Made by a program: the position numbers and the translations under genes. Under the pieces are notes generated by a model. The model saw nothing but the letters and a program-made list of their open reading frames with translations. It made no database searches and was not told the DNA's origin. This document shows, in pieces, positions 41,733 to 49,976 of a stretch of 64,000 bases of DNA (positions are counted from its first letter, which is position 1; every line of letters begins with the position of its first letter). Origin of the DNA: Synechococcus sp. LTW-R (GTDB lineage: Bacteria > Cyanobacteriota > Cyanobacteriia > PCC-6307 > Cyanobiaceae); the NCBI RefSeq assembly GCF_014217875.1, contig NZ_CP059060.1, positions 992,001 through 1,056,000 of the forward strand, given 5' to 3'.

Positions 41733-42503
41733 ATGAGACAGATCGTCGTTCGCGCAGGCCTGCTTGCTGCTCAAGCTCTGGGTCTAATTGCTGTCTCGGC
41801 AGGCGGTGTCAAGGCGGACACGAATAAGGACGTTCAGGATTTCATTGGGCTGATTAAGCAGACCGGCACCAAGGTCCAAAAGAGCGATAAATGTCCCGGT
41901 GATACCTATGGTTTTTACCAGCAACCACAGAAAGACGGTACGGGTGACCGAATTGTCTTCTGTACAAACAACATTGACCTAGAGGATACCAGTGCTGTCT
42001 GGGAGGTTCTTGCTCACGAGGGTGCTCACGTCATGCAGGCCTGTAATGGCGGTCTGCTTTGGAAAGACGAGTACCACCCACGGATTCTGAGGAACCTCAA
42101 GGAACGCGCTCCTCACTACGCCAAGATCCTGGATCAGTACAGGGGGCGGGACAAGATGTATGAGCTTGAGGCCTTCGATATGGAGCTCAAGACCGCTCAG
42201 AACGTCATTCGATACTTCCGGGAGTTCTGCAAAGAGGCAGAAGAAACGCCACAGACAGCTGAGGCTCAACCAGCTCCAACAGGGAGAAACAGCTCGGTCG
42301 GTTCTGTGCTAGCAGTGGTTGGTGGAGAAGAATCCTTCAAGACACTGATGGCTTGGGCTGCAGAGAATCTGACAATTCAAGAGCAGCAACAGTTAATGGC
42401 GATTCTTAAGTCAGGGAACATAGAACAGATTAAGAAAACTCTAATTGCACTACAGAACCGGTTTAATCAGACTCAGAGTTACCAGAATTACAGATTATTC
42501 TAG
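41733..42503 (+). CDS. Secreted HExxH putative zinc metalloprotease
   Basis: This 256-residue protein has a signal peptide (about residues 1-28, ending VKA-DT) and the zincin motif HEGAH (His95, Glu96, His99) in VLAHEGAHVMQAC, with Glu144 or Glu146 of MYELEAFDME as possible third metal ligand. Cys54, Cys77, Cys104 and Cys166 (EFCKEAEE) may form disulfides. A Pro/Ala linker near 175-190 leads to a helical tail that ends in YQNYRLF. No named peptidase family is recognised. It is co-directional with the COP23 gene, six bases apart, and convergent with protease copy 2 (8-base gap). Confidence 0.8.
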   Translation: MRQIVVRAGLLAAQALGLIAVSAGGVKADTNKDVQDFIGLIKQTGTKVQKSDKCPGDTYGFYQQPQKDGTGDRIVFCTNNIDLEDTSAVWEVLAHEGAHVMQACNGGLLWKDEYHPRILRNLKERAPHYAKILDQYRGRDKMYELEAFDMELKTAQNVIRYFREFCKEAEETPQTAEAQPAPTGRNSSVGSVLAVVGGEESFKTLMAWAAENLTIQEQQQLMAILKSGNIEQIKKTLIALQNRFNQTQSYQNYRLF

Positions 42504-42511
42504 GCTTGCGA

Positions 42512-44296
42512 TTACTTACAGTAGTCTTCGAGCGAGCCCTGCATCTTGTCATATCTTAAGGCCAACTTCCAATCTCTACAGGCGCCAACAATGTCGTTAA
42601 GACGGGATTTGGCCATGGTTCGCAATGCATAAAGCTGGGCCATCGGGAAGGGGGCATCTGGAGCAAGGGGCAATGCTTTATTAACTAAATCAATCGTTTT
42701 CCCCGGTGAACCAATCCCTTGCTTCATAAGTTCATAGCCTATTCTGTAGCGCAAGCAGTCATCTTTGTCATAAGAACAATACTCCGGAGAATTTAGATAG
42801 TATTTCTCATACAGCGAGCCATCAAGAGTCACAAAGGAAGAAGAACTAGCAAGCTTCCAGTAAGGCTCCCAGTTATTTGGATCGAGGTCTCTGGCCTTCT
42901 CGTAAGCTGTGATTGATTGCAGAGTATTCTCTCGCTTAAGTGAAGGGTTAGCAGAAGTCGATCTGGCTCTGATGTAGTCGCCATAGGCAACATAAGCATC
43001 AGAGCTTGATGGAACTCTGGTCATCATTTCATCAATCACCAGCTTTCTTTCTCGCTTATCAGTGTATGTTCCAAGCAGTGCAATATATCCACTGACGGTG
43101 TTCGGCTCTAACCTAATCGCTGTTCTGTAATCACGCCTAGAGCGCAGCCTATCGGACTCTGCCGAGCCACGCTGAATATATAGAGATGCATTCTTAGGGT
43201 CCAGTCTTATTGCATTACTAAAGTCATCAACAGCATTTAGTTTTTGAAGTGCTATTTCTTGATCGACTGCGTCTACGGAAATCTGGAGCGGGATGGTGAT
43301 CCTGTACATAGGGAATGCCTTCCTGGCAGCACCACGAAGCTCATAGGCTTTAGCACTGGGCTTAATCTGAAGAGCCAACGTAGATAGACGGATAACTTCA
43401 CGAGCACGAGACTGATCGATACGTGGGTCGTTCAAGGTCATCCGTTCACGGAAAAGAAGAGACGATGTATTGGCAGCAGCAACTAGATACTCATCAAATC
43501 GAGAACTACTAGTACCTCCTGGCATCGGAGTAGCAGATGGGACTGCTCGGACTGATGTATTAGACCTCCCCAGGACAGAGTCCTCCTTCCTCGACAACGT
43601 ACCGTACAAATTAATTGGCAGAGCAAGGTTTGTACCCGTCTTTACTGATACACCTGACTGCTCAGTAGCTTTGAAATCTGTTTCACCTCGCCCATGTATC
43701 CCCACTAAAAGACCGAAACTATTAATGACGGCACCACCACTCATTCCAGGTAGCGTACGGTTCGTATAAAGTATTTGATAACCATCTGGAAGTGGAGCAG
43801 GACTATAAGCAATCACTTGACCCGGCAAGAATCGCATGATTCGAACCGGGACTGCTGTTGTTGAGAGCGGAAAACCTGCAACATAGATTTTAGCCCCTTG
43901 ACTAATTTTGTCAGCGCTTCCAATTTCAACGGGCTTATACACTTTAGAGCTTTTAAATGTAATAGCCGCCATGTCTACATTGCCTATTCTCCTTGCATTC
44001 ACAATGCTTGTCTTATGACTTGCACCGTCAGGCGTCTTAATGACAATTTCTTCACCAAGCCGATTTCCATTGATTACATGCCAGGCGGTTAATACTGTAT
44101 ATTCTTCACCACGACGATCTACGAGAACTCCTGAGCCTTCAGTAGCACCTTCCACTAACACACTCGCACTTCTCGCCACTTCAGCAATTTCTGAAGCAGT
44201 CTTTGCTATGCACGGCAATGGTGAAATAAATAGAGCAAAAGTAAGCCCAAAGACTCTTCCATACAGAGTGTTTTTTACTAATGAATGGAGAGCCAT
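42512..44296 (-). CDS. Trypsin-like serine protease with TPR repeats (copy 2)
   Basis: This 594-residue protein has a Sec-type signal (MALHSLVKNTLYGRVFGLTF followed by ALFISPLPCIAKTA), a trypsin-like domain with His73 (TAWHVI), Asp108 (GNVDMA) and Ser186 (GMSGGAV), and TPR-like repeats from about residue 290 (QKLNAVDDFSNAIRLDPKNASLYIQRG and following). The C-terminus has GACRDWKLALRYDK...LEDYCK, the same Cys pattern as the other copies, but no final Phe. It pairs by sequence with copy 4 (GATEGSGV versus GATQGSGV). It is divergent from copy 3, with 79 bases between the starts, so both may share a control region. Confidence 0.9.
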   Translation of the reverse strand: MALHSLVKNTLYGRVFGLTFALFISPLPCIAKTASEIAEVARSASVLVEGATEGSGVLVDRRGEEYTVLTAWHVINGNRLGEEIVIKTPDGASHKTSIVNARRIGNVDMAAITFKSSKVYKPVEIGSADKISQGAKIYVAGFPLSTTAVPVRIMRFLPGQVIAYSPAPLPDGYQILYTNRTLPGMSGGAVINSFGLLVGIHGRGETDFKATEQSGVSVKTGTNLALPINLYGTLSRKEDSVLGRSNTSVRAVPSATPMPGGTSSSRFDEYLVAAANTSSLLFRERMTLNDPRIDQSRAREVIRLSTLALQIKPSAKAYELRGAARKAFPMYRITIPLQISVDAVDQEIALQKLNAVDDFSNAIRLDPKNASLYIQRGSAESDRLRSRRDYRTAIRLEPNTVSGYIALLGTYTDKRERKLVIDEMMTRVPSSSDAYVAYGDYIRARSTSANPSLKRENTLQSITAYEKARDLDPNNWEPYWKLASSSSFVTLDGSLYEKYYLNSPEYCSYDKDDCLRYRIGYELMKQGIGSPGKTIDLVNKALPLAPDAPFPMAQLYALRTMAKSRLNDIVGACRDWKLALRYDKMQGSLEDYCK

Positions 44297-44375
44297 CGCT
44301 TATAAGCCCTGGAAAGCAGAGCAAGGAGCAAAGAATGCTAGAGTATTGTATACCAAGTATTGACGGAAGAGATCC

Positions 44376-46373
44376 TTGAGTTTAAACAGGGCAATAGTTA
44401 CTTGTGCACTATTAAGCTTAGCCGCTGGGTGCATGCAGAGTAGTTATTCATTAGATGAGGACAGCGGCATCAAACATAACAATGATTATGAGGTCAAAGT
44501 CATATCACCTGGGGCTTCTGCATTGGGGAAGAGGGAGCTAAGCCAAAAGTCAAAGGATATTTCACTATTAGTACAGGGTCCATCATCACCAGGAAGTGGC
44601 GTAATTATTGCAAGGACAGGAGCAAATTATTATGCACTTACCGCATGGCATGTACTTAAAAACTATGTAGAAGGAGAAGAGCTGCAGGTACGGACATCAG
44701 ACGGCCAATGGCATGATGTAGTGTCATCCTCCATCAAGAAGATACAAGGAGTGGATATAGCCGAATTCACTTTTAGATCAAGAAATAAGTATGCAATAGC
44801 TGAGGTTGGCAATTTAAAGAGTCTCAGTCCCGGAGATGATGTATTTGTTTCGGGTTTCCCACTGCCAACAAGTTCAGTGCCGAAGAGCATTCACAGGTTT
44901 TTAGAAGGAAGTCTTGTAGCCCTTTCGGGGCAATCACAAGCCGATGGATATGATCTTTTATACTCTAATCCAACCCTGCCAGGAATGAGTGGGGGGCCTG
45001 TACTCTCCAAAAGAGGAGGATTAATCGGAGTGCATGGTAGAGCCGAGACTGACGTTACTCTTAGCGAGCAAGAAGGTATTGCTGTCAAGACCGGAATCAA
45101 TCAGGCGATTCCAATCACACATGTATTAAAGCAGTTAAATGTAGGTTCAGTCCAAAAGGATCTATCACTTCCAGATGAGCATCAGCAACTGATTGCAGCA
45201 GCTACTCAGAAGATTGATTTGATTAAGACGATAAGAGAATCTACGCACCGAACAGAGTGGAAAAATGACCAGCGCAGAAACGAACTTAACGGAATGTCTG
45301 CTTCTCTTGCAAAGCAAGCCGTAGACCTAGTTTCAGCTTCGATCGTTCACAAGAAAGTCGGATATTCATATTACCTTCGTGGAACTTACAAGTTAGTAGC
45401 GAATGGATATCAACTCGATCAATACTCAGAAGATAGTATTTTAAGCGACTTCAAGAAAGCACTAAGCCTCGATGATCAGATAGCCCCGGCATATTTACGA
45501 ATAGCAAGCATGATGGAATTTAACAATTACGAACTTGGAGACAAGAAGAACTTGGATGTAATCCGGTATTATGAAAAGGCACTTAGCCTTGACCCTTTTC
45601 TTGAGGAGGGTTACCTAAGGTACGGTGCAATTTACTGGGATCCCGACCATGTAGAAAAGAAATTAGCGATTTACGAGCGTGGGCTCAAGAAGATTCCAAC
45701 CAGTGCGCGGCTTAACTGGGAAGTAGCTAACAATATATTGGCAATTGCAGTGAAAAGATCTATCAAGCTACAGAACGAAAAGACAGATGCAATGATCAAG
45801 AAGAACGCATATGACTTTGATAACCAGCCAGCACAAAATAAAAGGATTAGAGAAGAAGTGGCTAAGGAGATGGGTTATAGGAAGATCCTGTTGCGAGCTG
45901 AGAAGCTATTGGATACCTCGTTGGCCATGAACCCTGGAGACAGTTTTTGGGCAAGAAGATATAGAGCAGATGTCAGGGACAAGCTAGGAAACAAGAAGGG
46001 TGCAATCGATGACTATTCAATTCATATCTCTACCTCAACATTAGTTTGGCCTGAAGACCTCGCCAAGCTGAGTGATCTTTACAGAGAGGCCGGCAACCAT
46101 AGCGGAATAGTAGATACAGTTGATACGGCGTTTCTTCTTCAATCCAAAAAGATTGTAAAGTTCACGGATTTTACACAATACGCAAATCTCTATATAAAGA
46201 GGGCCCAAGCTTACGAAGCTATGGGAATTCACGCGAAGGCATGTGAAGATCTTGGGGGCTTCCTTGCATATGGAGGAGGTTATGAGTTTGTCGGCTCAAA
46301 GGAAGACTTTGCTTCTTGGGCCGGTAGATGCAACTGGGAAGTGCCAAAGGAGATACTAGATAACTATTTTTAA
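44376..46373 (+). CDS. Trypsin-like serine protease with TPR repeats, lipoprotein (copy 3)
   Basis: The 665-residue protein starts at TTG 44376 with GGAAGAG six bases upstream. The lipoprotein signal MSLNRAIVTCALLSLAAGC puts the lipid on Cys19. The trypsin-like domain has His92, Asp127 and Ser205 (GMSGGPV). TPR-like repeats extend from about 310 to 630 (KALSLDDQIAPAYLRIASM, KALSLDPFLEEGYLRYGAI). The tail has AKACEDLGGFL...WAGRCNW and ends in ILDNYF. It is the closest relative of copy 1 in this window, sharing GVHGRAETD. The TTG start is accepted because it alone gives a complete lipobox. Confidence 0.9.
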   Translation: MSLNRAIVTCALLSLAAGCMQSSYSLDEDSGIKHNNDYEVKVISPGASALGKRELSQKSKDISLLVQGPSSPGSGVIIARTGANYYALTAWHVLKNYVEGEELQVRTSDGQWHDVVSSSIKKIQGVDIAEFTFRSRNKYAIAEVGNLKSLSPGDDVFVSGFPLPTSSVPKSIHRFLEGSLVALSGQSQADGYDLLYSNPTLPGMSGGPVLSKRGGLIGVHGRAETDVTLSEQEGIAVKTGINQAIPITHVLKQLNVGSVQKDLSLPDEHQQLIAAATQKIDLIKTIRESTHRTEWKNDQRRNELNGMSASLAKQAVDLVSASIVHKKVGYSYYLRGTYKLVANGYQLDQYSEDSILSDFKKALSLDDQIAPAYLRIASMMEFNNYELGDKKNLDVIRYYEKALSLDPFLEEGYLRYGAIYWDPDHVEKKLAIYERGLKKIPTSARLNWEVANNILAIAVKRSIKLQNEKTDAMIKKNAYDFDNQPAQNKRIREEVAKEMGYRKILLRAEKLLDTSLAMNPGDSFWARRYRADVRDKLGNKKGAIDDYSIHISTSTLVWPEDLAKLSDLYREAGNHSGIVDTVDTAFLLQSKKIVKFTDFTQYANLYIKRAQAYEAMGIHAKACEDLGGFLAYGGGYEFVGSKEDFASWAGRCNWEVPKEILDNYF

Positions 46374-46458
46374 TAATGCCTAAATTGCGGTGTCTCTAAT
46401 AGTTAGTGGAACAATCTTCTCTTGCTGTTCGAGCTCGAGCGTTAACCGACGGCCAAAA

Positions 46459-46675
46459 TCATCTAAAAATTCACCATAGATTTCTGAGTGCCTTCACGAT
46501 GGGCCTCACAGACGACTCTCTCTCCCACTTTCTCTCTTAGGCCCCCTATCGCAGAGCTGAGCTCCTACCTGTTCAACAGTGCACTCAGCGGTGAAACAGG
46601 TCGGTCTGGGTGCCGCCAGAATGTGTTGCATAACTCTGTTACAGAACTTCCCATCCAGGACAAGGTTTTTGGGCA
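46459..46675. repeat. Direct repeat, copy A (inside the element)
   Basis: About 217 bases align, imperfectly but in order, with 49744-49976. Shared blocks include CTAAAAA-TTC, GCCTTCACGA, AGGCCCCCT, AACAGGTCGG and TGTGxTGCATAACTCTGTT, then CCAGGACAAGGTTTT and GGGCA. Copy B carries about 16 extra bases near its end (TACTGGCTCAGCTGTTG). The rest of the gap after copy 3 (46374-46458) shows no gene. Confidence 0.8.
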
Positions 46676-46685
46676 GGGTATGCTT

Positions 46686-48632
46686 ATGTCAGAAAGGTAC
46701 AGACTTGTGAAGCCTTTTAAAGGTGTATTAACGGCACTGCTAGTCGCTGCCTCTCAGCCGTGTGTCCATAGCCTATCTATTGGGTCGCTAGCAATACTCT
46801 CTTCTCAGTTGCCTTCGCATGCGCAGGCTGCAGAGTCTGTGGCTGAAATTGCGAAGGAAATCACAGTTCGAATTGAAGGAGCAACGCAAGGCTCTGGTGT
46901 AATCGTCAAACAAGATAGAGATACCTATATCGTCTTAACAGCTTGGCATGTGATTGGTGGACAAAGAGCTAATGAGGAGATCTCTATCTTTACTAATGAT
47001 GGCTATAGGCACGAGGTATCGCTCGGATCTATTAGGAAGATTGACAACGTTGACCTTGGAACGCTTGTATTTCAAAGCTCAAGGCGTTATACGTCAGCCA
47101 ACGTCGGTAGCTCCCAGAGTGTTGTCATGGGGAGCCCAGTATATGTAGCTGGATTTCCTGTCTCAACGCAAGCTGTTCCTCAAAGACTGCTGAGATTTAA
47201 AGCTGGATTCGTTGAGGCTAACGCAAAGATAGCAATGCCTAGAGGGTACCAGCTCATCTATTCAAACTCAACTCTTCCTGGAATGAGTGGAGGTTCTGTT
47301 CTTAATAGCAAGGGTGAGTTGGTAGCTATTCATGGTCAAGCTGAAATAGATAAAAACCTTACAATCAAAGCGGGCATTGCTGTTAAGAGTGGGTCCAATC
47401 AGGCTATCCCAGTTGACCATTATTCTTCATCTGGTAATTGGTCTCGCCAGACTAACGTTTCAGCCTCGTTCTCAGTTGATGACTTGATTCTGAAGGCTAG
47501 GAACCTTGAGGGTGATCCGGCCAGGCAACAGGAGTTGCTTGAGTTATCCGACAAGATTATCTCACGCAAAGAAATTCCTATCGCATATTATTTAAGAGGC
47601 TCTGCACTAAATAAGTTAGGCAACTATGAAGCATCTAAGGCTAGCCTCTCAAGAGCAATAGAGCTTCTTCCAGATTACGATGAGGCGTATTATCTGAGAT
47701 CAATAATTTACCAAAAGACGGGTGACCTTGGCAAAGCTTTTTCTGATATCGAAAAAGCATTGGAGCTCGACTCCAAATATGCACCTTACTTTGCGCAGAG
47801 AGCTGATTTAAAGAATGAATCGGATGACTACAGTGGTGCTCTTAGAGATAGCAACATTGCTCTTTCCCTAGACTCCGCTTCTGCCTTTGCATTATGGACC
47901 AGGGGTGACTCTTACTACTACACAGGAAAAGATGAGCTTGCCATAAGGGACTACAACCTGTCGCTAGATCTTGATCCTAACTCTTCATATGTGCTCTATT
48001 CAAGAGGCATGGCTTTCAACGCCTTGGGGCAGCATGCGAAATCTATAAACGACTGTCGCAAGTCTGCAGAGCTAGATACGAGCTACGCAAAGCCTCTCTG
48101 GTGTATTGGCCTTAACAAATATGACTTGGAAGACTACCCGGCCGCGATAGATGCGTTTAATTCTGCGATTCGAGTCGATTCAAAGTGGTATCGACCATAT
48201 TTGTGGAGGGCTAAGGCCAGGATGGCCCTTGATGATCTGGCAAGTGCTTTGGACGATATTCAGATTGCACTTGGGATCAGTCCAGATGATGCTTACTCTC
48301 GAGAGACTCGTGCCGATATCTACTACGAGCTTAAGCGCTATATGAGCGCAATTAATGACTACTCGGCTGTCCTTAATATAGAGCCAGATAATCTATACGC
48401 TCTTGTGAGTCGTGGTATTGCCTTTATGGATAATGGCGATCATGAAGAAGCCCTTACAGACTTGACTGCCTATATCGAAAGGGATGCCGATGATGACAGT
48501 GTTTATGCTCTAAGGGGGTACATCCATGAACTTATGTCTGACATGAAGTCGGCATGTGCAGATTGGAGGGTCGCCTCATCGCTTGGGAATGAGAATGCTT
48601 CCAACGAGGTTTCCTCGAAATGCTCCTCCTAG
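46686..48632 (+). CDS. Trypsin-like serine protease with TPR repeats (copy 4)
   Basis: This 648-residue protein has a long signal region (residues 1-48, ending SHAQA), a trypsin-like domain with His88, Asp123 and Ser201 (GMSGGSV), and nine or so regular TPRs from about 270 to 620 (KASLSRAIELLPDYDEAYYL, KALELDSKYAPYFAQRADL, LDLDPNSSYVLYSRGMAF and others). The tail has MKSACADWRVASSLGNENA and a Cys three residues before the end (KCSS). ATG 46686 has AGGG seven bases upstream; ATG 46680 is also possible. The open frame reaches 46488, but that part lies in the repeat. It pairs with copy 2. Confidence 0.9.
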   Translation: MSERYRLVKPFKGVLTALLVAASQPCVHSLSIGSLAILSSQLPSHAQAAESVAEIAKEITVRIEGATQGSGVIVKQDRDTYIVLTAWHVIGGQRANEEISIFTNDGYRHEVSLGSIRKIDNVDLGTLVFQSSRRYTSANVGSSQSVVMGSPVYVAGFPVSTQAVPQRLLRFKAGFVEANAKIAMPRGYQLIYSNSTLPGMSGGSVLNSKGELVAIHGQAEIDKNLTIKAGIAVKSGSNQAIPVDHYSSSGNWSRQTNVSASFSVDDLILKARNLEGDPARQQELLELSDKIISRKEIPIAYYLRGSALNKLGNYEASKASLSRAIELLPDYDEAYYLRSIIYQKTGDLGKAFSDIEKALELDSKYAPYFAQRADLKNESDDYSGALRDSNIALSLDSASAFALWTRGDSYYYTGKDELAIRDYNLSLDLDPNSSYVLYSRGMAFNALGQHAKSINDCRKSAELDTSYAKPLWCIGLNKYDLEDYPAAIDAFNSAIRVDSKWYRPYLWRAKARMALDDLASALDDIQIALGISPDDAYSRETRADIYYELKRYMSAINDYSAVLNIEPDNLYALVSRGIAFMDNGDHEEALTDLTAYIERDADDDSVYALRGYIHELMSDMKSACADWRVASSLGNENASNEVSSKCSS

Positions 48633-48660
48633 CACTTTCTATTTGGCGTCTCTTCGTCTT

Positions 48661-49695
48661 TTAGAAAAGCCTGAAGACCGGGTCCATCTCATTGAGCTGT
48701 CTCTCCGTTTGTTGATCTGAAGAGCCTCTTCTGAGCATTTCTTTCCTGAGAGCAATAATTTCTTGCCGTAGTGCCTCTACTTGATCCTTGTAGAAGGTTC
48801 CTTGCCTCACTAATTCACTAGTTTGAATGGCTGCATTCCTCAGAAGATCAACTGCTTCTGGATTCGTCTCAAACCGAAGTAGCAAGTCCCTGATTTCATC
48901 GATTCCCTTTCTAGTTGCGATTTCACGTTCGAGGAACTTCCTGACCTCCTCAATTTTCTGCTCGAGCCGCTTTTCTTCAAGTGACTGTGTTTTGGAGCCC
49001 CGTTGCCTGGCAAGGTCATTGAGTGCAAGCTCCAACCTCTTAGCGGCATCGCTGTACGAGTCGATGTCTTTGGCCTTCCCAAGATCAGCCTCAGCTTGCT
49101 TCGCTCGATTTAGCGCTGAATCTTCTGTTTTCTCCGACCGCTGACCGTTCCCGCATAGGCCAACCCTGCAAAGGGCATCTGGAGCTGTTGCCGTGAACAA
49201 AGCCCCAAGAAGGACAACAGATGCTCCGATACCGGCACCGATGAGTGATCCTTTGCTGGGCTTTCGCAGGCTTCCAGTTCTTGGTCGTGGTTTGGTGTGT
49301 TCCTCGGCTTCCATTGCTTCAGGCTGCCCTGAGGCGCTGGGGCTTGGCTTCTCTTCCTTTGGAGTCTCTATCGGAAGGTTCAAGACCCCGCATAGAACGG
49401 CGTCTATCGCCTCGAGTGCCTGTGGTGCAAAGACAGTTGACAGATCAGACAGAAAAGCCTGCTTCTCGATCTGTCCCTTGCCGCTGCCGCTGAGGTTCAG
49501 CAGCTTGTGAAAGCCATCACGGCTCGCCACAACCTTGAGCGCGCTTCGTAAGTCAGGGTCGTTTGGCGCGAGGTCTGCAACCAATGCCTCGAGCTTCTTG
49601 CTACCGGATGGATCGTTACTCCAGGCCTTGGCATAAAGCCCGAGCTGCTCGCCTACCCATCGACGTTGTTGGGTTTGCTCTTGGGCACCAGGCAT
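48661..49695 (-). CDS. Membrane-anchored coiled-coil protein of unknown function
   Basis: This 344-residue protein has three parts. A helical N-terminal domain spans residues 1 to about 105 (GSKKLEALVADLAPNDPDLR...APQALEAIDAVLCGVLNLP). A Pro/Glu/Lys-rich linker leads to one membrane segment near 150-172 (GSLIGAGIGASVVLLGALFT). A long charged coiled coil spans about 190-330, and the protein ends in MDPVFRLF. With no signal peptide, the N-domain is probably in the cytoplasm and the coiled coil outside. It is convergent with protease copy 4 (28-base gap) and lies between the two direct repeats, so it may travel with that gene. Confidence 0.82.
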   Translation of the reverse strand: MPGAQEQTQQRRWVGEQLGLYAKAWSNDPSGSKKLEALVADLAPNDPDLRSALKVVASRDGFHKLLNLSGSGKGQIEKQAFLSDLSTVFAPQALEAIDAVLCGVLNLPIETPKEEKPSPSASGQPEAMEAEEHTKPRPRTGSLRKPSKGSLIGAGIGASVVLLGALFTATAPDALCRVGLCGNGQRSEKTEDSALNRAKQAEADLGKAKDIDSYSDAAKRLELALNDLARQRGSKTQSLEEKRLEQKIEEVRKFLEREIATRKGIDEIRDLLLRFETNPEAVDLLRNAAIQTSELVRQGTFYKDQVEALRQEIIALRKEMLRRGSSDQQTERQLNEMDPVFRLF

Positions 49696-49743
49696 TGGCT
49701 CGCTACTTCAGCCCTTTGCTCTTGCAATCAGGCTAGCCATGCA

Positions 49744-49976
49744 AATCCTCTAAAAAATTCGCCGGAAATTTCCGAGGGCCTTCACGAAGAGCAGGCAACG
49801 AGAGCTTCCCCCCCTTGGGTCACTTACCTCTGAGCTAAGGCCCCCTCCCTCTTGATACGAAGGCTCCCGGCGGTCGAACAGGTCGGGCTTGGTGCGCCAA
49901 AATGTGCTGCATAACTCTGTTGCAGTACTGGCTCAGCTGTTGCAGAATTTCCTGTCCAGGACAAGGTTTTCGGGCA
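49744..49976. repeat. Direct repeat, copy B (right end of the element)
   Basis: This copy aligns with 46459-46675. The similarity ends at GGGCA, directly before the right core, so the repeat looks like the terminal sequence of the element. It contains GTTGCAG twice (near 49919 and 49939); the second, TGTTGCAGAA, also lies near the left end. Confidence 0.8.

Larger units (their letters stand above)
36798..49976. mobile_element. Putative integrative element in the prs 3' end (about 13.2 kb)
   Basis: The element is bounded by the 12-bp cores, carries its own tyrosine recombinase at the left end, and is clearly poorer in GC than the flanking genes (by eye, with AGA, ATA and AAA codons common). 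Deleting it joins prs to the GHL10 gene with a TTGA stop/start overlap, the kind of packing seen throughout this chromosome. Cargo: a hypothetical gene, a small open frame, four secreted protease-TPR genes, a COP23 gene, a secreted HExxH gene and a membrane coiled-coil gene. No replication, conjugation or phage structural gene is seen, so it would need help to move between cells. Confidence 0.78.

Noticed and set aside
39089-48632. Reading the trypsin-TPR cluster as a cytoplasmic abortive-infection system
   Set aside because: All four copies carry export signals, and no NTPase, nuclease or nucleotide sensor is present, so a cell-surface role is more likely.
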